Part shown: positions 5,692-9,048 of the stretch, one piece after another
Position numbering within the stretch: position 1 is the first letter of the stretch
How the letters are laid out: the number at the start of each line of letters is the position of its first letter
The notes under the pieces: model-generated
What the model saw: only the letters and a program-made list of their open reading frames with translations
What the model was told of the DNA's origin: nothing
Database searches by the model: none
DNA from: DASREM01 sp035652095
GTDB taxonomy: Bacteria > Acidobacteriota > Terriglobia > Terriglobales > Acidobacteriaceae
NCBI GenBank assembly: GCA_035652095.1
Contig: DASREM010000023.1
Coordinates: forward strand, 1 to 9,048
Length of the DNA: 9,048 bases
Reading direction: 5' to 3'
Position numbers and translations under genes: made by a program

Positions 5692-6021
5692 ATGGCTCTC
5701 GAAGTAACGCCGGTGTACCGCAACCTCCGCACGCGGGTAACGTTTGCAGGTCTCGAAGCAGAAGACTTGTTCGCCATCCTGGCCGTAGCCGTGGTGATGA
5801 ACATCGTTGGGAGATTTCTGAATCGGGAGATGTTTGGCCTGCCCATGAACATGGTGCTGCAGTACATCGTTCCCATCCTGAGTGTCCCGGCGCTGATGCT
5901 GTTCAAGTACGGCAAGCAGCGCGGCTACCTCTTGGATTGGGTGATGTTTCACACCAAGCCGCATGTCTATTCGGCGCTTGAGCGGGACCGTGAACTGACG
6001 CGGGAGTACGTGGGAGACTGA
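5692..6021 (+). CDS. virB3: VirB3-like type IV secretion inner-membrane protein
   Basis: A 109-residue protein of the usual VirB3/TrbD size. VirB3 is a small inner-membrane partner of the VirB4 ATPase and is needed for pilus assembly. The N-terminal segment, VTPVYRNLRTRVTFAGLEAEDLF, corresponds to the amphipathic start with the conserved R-x-x-x-x-x-G pattern of the family. Two membrane helices follow, at about 26-43 (LFAILAVAVVMNIVGRFL) and 53-72 (NMVLQYIVPILSVPALMLF), then a hydrophilic C-terminus ending in charged residues. An excellent ribosome binding site AAAGGAG (5678-5684) overlaps the previous stop, seven bases before ATG 5692. The gene lies 11 bases before virB4, the standard virB3-virB4 order, and in some systems the two are fused. 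Confidence 0.87.
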   Translation: MALEVTPVYRNLRTRVTFAGLEAEDLFAILAVAVVMNIVGRFLNREMFGLPMNMVLQYIVPILSVPALMLFKYGKQRGYLLDWVMFHTKPHVYSALERDRELTREYVGD

Positions 6022-6032
6022 GGAAAACAAAG

Positions 6033-8708
6033 ATGCCGCTGACGGTTCAACAGCACGACAGAAGCCTGGCGCAACCGCCATTGTGCGAGCAGTTGAAGGT
6101 GCGGGACATCGTCGATGACCTGCTCATCCAGGTGAATGGCTCCTTCGTGGCCGGCTACAACGTCAGCGGGATTAACTCCTACTACGCGAGCGACGAGGAA
6201 CGGAACCGCACGAAGCTGTCGCTCGAAGCCTTGGTTCGGTCTCTCCCGGAACGCTCCATGCGGTTGCAGGCTCGATTTGAAATCGCGGAAGGGACAGGGG
6301 ACCTGATAGGGCGCTACCACCGGGAGCAGCGGAATCCCAGCCCGGTGTTGCAGGCTCTGGACCGGGAACAGTCGGACGCCTGGCTGAAAAAGGATGCCGA
6401 CGGCTTCTACCTCCGGCATTTCCTCCACATGTACTTCATTTGGGACCCGAGAGTCCATCATCAATCCCCGGATCTTGAGTGGAAGAAGAAGATGCGCGGC
6501 GGCAGTCTCAGCATGTCGCAAACGAAATGCATCGAACGCAGCCGCCGCGAGCACGAAGATCTCGTGGCGGAGTTTCGCAGCTTGATGGCGGGCGTGGAGG
6601 CGACCCTGCAATCGACCGGCATGAAGCTCACGCGGATGTCCGGCGACGATCTCTTTCTCGAAATCAAGAGAGCCCTTCATCCTCGTGGAAACGATGTTGT
6701 TCCCTACCGGCGCCCGGAAGCGTCGATCTTCTACGAGAGCGCACGCAGTCAGATCGCGAACGTCAACATCGAGGACGAACTCGACGAGTACATAAAGATC
6801 GGGGGCCTGTTGTATTCCTTCGTGAGCCTGAAAGATCTGCCCGACGCGACCTTTCCCGGAGTTTTGCGCCAACTGGTGGTCACGGACTTTCCCATCGTGA
6901 TCAACGCTGAGATTGTCCTTCCGGACCAAACCAAGTCGGTCAAGCAATACAAGAGCCGGCTGCGGAAAATGACCGCGGCGCAGAAAGATATGCATGGCGG
7001 CTTCCGGTTGAATGTCGATGCGCAGGTTGCAGAACATCAGCTGGTCAAGGTTCTGCAAGACCTGATTTCGAGCTCGCTGAAGTCCTGCGAGATGAGCCTG
7101 ACCATCGCCGTCCGGACCTCGCGTCCGGCGCGCAACCGGATGGAAGCCGAACAAGCGGAACGCATGCTGGCCGACCGCCGGCAAAGGGTTTTGCACGCCA
7201 TCACGCGGATGAACGGCGCGCGCGGCATCGCGGAGACACTTGCTCAAAAGCGGTTCTTGTTCTCAGGTTTGCCGGGTCAGGCGGAAGCCAACAAGCGCGA
7301 ACTGGACGTGCTTACTCTCCACGCGGCAGATCTCCTGCCAGTCGAAATGCCATGGAGCGGCACCCCGAATTCTCCCTTGATGCTGTTCGAGACCCCTTAT
7401 CGGCAGCTCATCCCGTTCTCGCCCTTTGATCCAGCCCTGGGTGACGCCAATCAGCTCATTATGGCCAAGAGCGGCGGCGGGAAGACCTTTATGACGCAGG
7501 GTTTTCTGCTGATGATGGCCCGCGCCAAGCCCCTGATTTCCATCCTGGAGAGGGGTGATTCGTACGAACCGCTGGTCGAACTCATGGGCGGGCGTGTCAT
7601 CAACGTGGACCTCGATGGCAGGGAGACGCTGAATCCATGGGACCTGCCGGCAGGAGAAACCGCACCAAGCAACGAAAAGACCGCCTTTCTAAAAAACCTT
7701 ACACGGCACATGATCGGCGAGAGCCCAGGGGCCGACACGGCGCTCCTTGACAACGTCCTAACTGATGCCATTCCGCGGGTTTACAGGCGTTGTGCAATCC
7801 GTTACTCAAACCCAATACCAACCTTCAACGACTTGCGCGAGGAACTCGCGAACTGGCGGGACGCCGAGAAGATGCAGCGCACGATGGACGAAGCGCGTCT
7901 TGCCGCGATCAAGTTGCGCTCGTGGACGGGAGAGAGTGGCATCTACGCGAACCTCTTCGACAGACCCACCACGATGCAACTGGATAGCGACTGGCTGTTC
8001 TTCAACGTCGAAGGTCTCGGCTCCGATCCGAGGCTTGAAACAGCAATGAGCATGCTCGTCGCGGCCGCGATGGCCTCGCGAGCCACTGGCAAGATGGGGC
8101 GACCGAGCATCACCGTGCTGGATGAGTGCTGGTTTTTGTTGGATTCCCCAGCATTGGCGCCTGAAGTAGTACAACTCTTCCGGACGGCCCGCAAGCGGAA
8201 CTCGAGCGTCTGGGGTATCAGTCAGACTGTAGAAGATTTTGTTGGGACCGAGTCCCAGCCCCGCCCGCACGGACCAGGCATCCTCAAGAATGCAAGTACG
8301 AAGATCATCGGTCAGCAGCCGGGCGACGTCAGCGCGCTCGTGAACCACCTCTCCCTGAATCCAGTGGCAGTGGGCCAAGTCAAGGAGTTTGGCGCACCCC
8401 GAAAAGGCCGAAGTGCTGACGTGTTGCTGGTCCTCGGGGAGAAAGCGGAGACGACGCAGACCATACGCATCGTGCCAACGCCGCTCTCTTATTGGATCTG
8501 TACTACGTTTCCGCGCGAAAGGAAATACCGCGCCTGGTTTCTAAACAAATTTGTCAGCCGTCCGTTGCTCGAATGCTATCAGGATATCGCCCAGCGGTTT
8601 CCGCAAGGACTCGCGGACGTAACTCCACTGCCGGAAGAATTGTCGGGAGCAGTGGCGGCAACAGCCAGCGAGCGGAAAGAAAGACAGGCAGCCGAGGCAC
8701 AAGCGTGA
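6033..8708 (+). CDS. virB4: VirB4-like type IV secretion ATPase
   Basis: An 891-residue protein of the VirB4/TrbE/CagE family, the conserved inner-membrane ATPase that powers pilin extraction and substrate transfer. The N-terminal half (about 1-430) is the family domain that binds VirB3 and other channel parts. The C-terminal half is a RecA-like ATPase. Walker A is AKSGGGKTF (residues 478-486, catalytic K484). Walker B is ITVLDE (693-698), with D697 and E698. Further along are the sensor-like ISQTVEDF and the KNASTKIIGQQ motif typical of VirB4. No membrane helix is evident. ATG 6033 is preceded by GAGG (6020-6023), overlapping the virB3 stop, at a nine-base spacing. The length is at the long end for VirB4 and includes a charged tail (TASERKERQAAEAQA). 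All catalytic motifs are intact, so the protein should be active. Confidence 0.96.
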   Translation: MPLTVQQHDRSLAQPPLCEQLKVRDIVDDLLIQVNGSFVAGYNVSGINSYYASDEERNRTKLSLEALVRSLPERSMRLQARFEIAEGTGDLIGRYHREQRNPSPVLQALDREQSDAWLKKDADGFYLRHFLHMYFIWDPRVHHQSPDLEWKKKMRGGSLSMSQTKCIERSRREHEDLVAEFRSLMAGVEATLQSTGMKLTRMSGDDLFLEIKRALHPRGNDVVPYRRPEASIFYESARSQIANVNIEDELDEYIKIGGLLYSFVSLKDLPDATFPGVLRQLVVTDFPIVINAEIVLPDQTKSVKQYKSRLRKMTAAQKDMHGGFRLNVDAQVAEHQLVKVLQDLISSSLKSCEMSLTIAVRTSRPARNRMEAEQAERMLADRRQRVLHAITRMNGARGIAETLAQKRFLFSGLPGQAEANKRELDVLTLHAADLLPVEMPWSGTPNSPLMLFETPYRQLIPFSPFDPALGDANQLIMAKSGGGKTFMTQGFLLMMARAKPLISILERGDSYEPLVELMGGRVINVDLDGRETLNPWDLPAGETAPSNEKTAFLKNLTRHMIGESPGADTALLDNVLTDAIPRVYRRCAIRYSNPIPTFNDLREELANWRDAEKMQRTMDEARLAAIKLRSWTGESGIYANLFDRPTTMQLDSDWLFFNVEGLGSDPRLETAMSMLVAAAMASRATGKMGRPSITVLDECWFLLDSPALAPEVVQLFRTARKRNSSVWGISQTVEDFVGTESQPRPHGPGILKNASTKIIGQQPGDVSALVNHLSLNPVAVGQVKEFGAPRKGRSADVLLVLGEKAETTQTIRIVPTPLSYWICTTFPRERKYRAWFLNKFVSRPLLECYQDIAQRFPQGLADVTPLPEELSGAVAATASERKERQAAEAQA

Positions 8709-8778
8709 TGGGCCTGAAGGGATGATCAGAGCGCGACAGAGAGTTAGTCGAGTTCGGTTGGAGTCAGGAGGCAATGAA

Positions 8779-8931
8779 ATGCACTATTTGCTATACGCCG
8801 TTTTGTTTTCAGCATTCGCGTGGATGGTTCTGACCGTGAATGGTCGCCGCCGTGTGCTAGCCCTGACCCTGGCTGGCGTCATGGTAGTCACGTTGGTGGT
8901 GATTCCACTGATCGGTCCCCTTATTCTGTAA
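8779..8931 (+). CDS. Small two-helix membrane protein downstream of virB4
   Basis: A 50-residue peptide with two hydrophobic segments, HYLLYAVLFSAFAWMVLTV (about 2-20) and LALTLAGVMVVTLVVIPLIG (about 27-46), separated by the basic turn NGRRRV. This predicts a hairpin in the inner membrane with the loop in the cytoplasm. The start at 8779 is supported by a perfect AGGAGG (8766-8771) seven bases upstream; the longer frame from 8722 has no such signal, and ATG 8774 is too close and in another frame. It lies 70 bases after virB4 on the same strand and is probably in the operon. I recognise no family. The helix-basic turn-helix layout recalls a tiny VirB2- or VirB3-like protein, but a lysis- or toxin-like peptide is also possible. 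Confidence 0.62.
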   Translation: MHYLLYAVLFSAFAWMVLTVNGRRRVLALTLAGVMVVTLVVIPLIGPLIL

Positions 8932-8962
8932 CACTCCCAGAGTTAGTTTCCGACGGTTTTGA

Positions 8963-8998
8963 GCCTGGCAAATCGCCCTTGCAAGCGATTTGGCAGGC
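8963..8998 (+). terminator. Imperfect 14-bp hairpin, possible terminator or processing site
   Basis: GCCTGGCAAATCGC (8963-8976) pairs with GCGATTTGGCAGGC (8985-8998) except for one G-G mismatch, with an eight-base loop. It begins 31 bases after the stop of the 50-residue gene. No T-run follows on either strand, so rho-independent termination is not assured. No gene is supported in the remaining bases to the end of the window, though a GTG at 9032 could begin one that continues outside. Confidence 0.42.
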
Positions 8999-9048
8999 GA
9001 ACTCACTCGGCGTTCGTTCTCCCAGAGATCGGTGAGGACGACTGTCAT

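Noticed and set aside
5967..7247. A 426-residue open frame on the minus strand
   Set aside because: It lies wholly opposite virB3/virB4, whose motifs are intact, and its translation is rich in His, Arg and Gln with no recognisable motif, as expected of an antisense shadow in GC-rich DNA.
8857..9048. A minus-strand frame reaching the right edge of the window
   Set aside because: It overlaps the 50-residue gene and the imperfect hairpin, has low-complexity polar content and no recognisable start signal within the window.

Overview
The window is a block of genes, all on the plus strand, for a type IV secretion (VirB/Trb-like, conjugation-type) apparatus, from a moderately GC-rich Gram-negative bacterium. 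Signal peptides, a VirB9/VirB10-type envelope core and a lytic transglycosylase imply a double membrane. The style of the unknown proteins, especially the 123-residue one after virB10, reminds me of Acidobacteriota. That is recollection and was not tested.

Layout. Positions 1-342 hold the C-terminal part of a VirB1-like lytic transglycosylase whose start lies outside the window. It overlaps a secreted VirB9/TrbG-like protein (329-1426), which overlaps a VirB10/TrbI-like scaffold protein (1401-2852), which overlaps by ATGA a 123-residue protein of unknown function (2849-3220). These four look like one translationally coupled unit. A Trp-rich membrane ORF (3305-3805) follows, and its stop codon sits in a perfect 11-bp inverted repeat. 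Next come about 260 non-coding bases with a good sigma70-type promoter candidate (TTGACA, 17-base spacer, TACTTT).

A second unit begins there: a VirB2/TrbC-like pilin with signal peptide (4066-4425), a strong intergenic hairpin, a 220-residue polytopic membrane protein (4539-5201), a 155-residue membrane protein (5211-5678), VirB3 (5692-6021), the VirB4 ATPase (6033-8708) and a 50-residue two-helix membrane protein (8779-8931). The last 117 bases contain an imperfect hairpin and no gene I can support.

The most notable feature is that the two proteins between the pilin and VirB3 appear to be built from tandem copies of the pilin's own two-helix domain. The 155-residue protein has two clear copies; the 220-residue protein has two diverged copies plus a possible third. 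The motif NWVGNVI-x-P and a C-terminal VSG-x-x-RL-x-E signature recur. The second copy of the 155-residue protein even ends in the same GT-x-GVT tail as the pilin. This predicts fused pilin-like or platform subunits where a standard system has a single VirB2.

How they would work together: the transglycosylase opens peptidoglycan; the VirB9- and VirB10-like proteins form the envelope-spanning core; VirB3 and VirB4 form the inner-membrane motor that handles pilin; VirB2-like subunits form the pilus or membrane platform. VirB5, VirB6, VirB7, VirB8, VirB11, VirD4 and a relaxase are not seen here and may lie outside the window, so whether this is a conjugation or an effector system cannot be decided.
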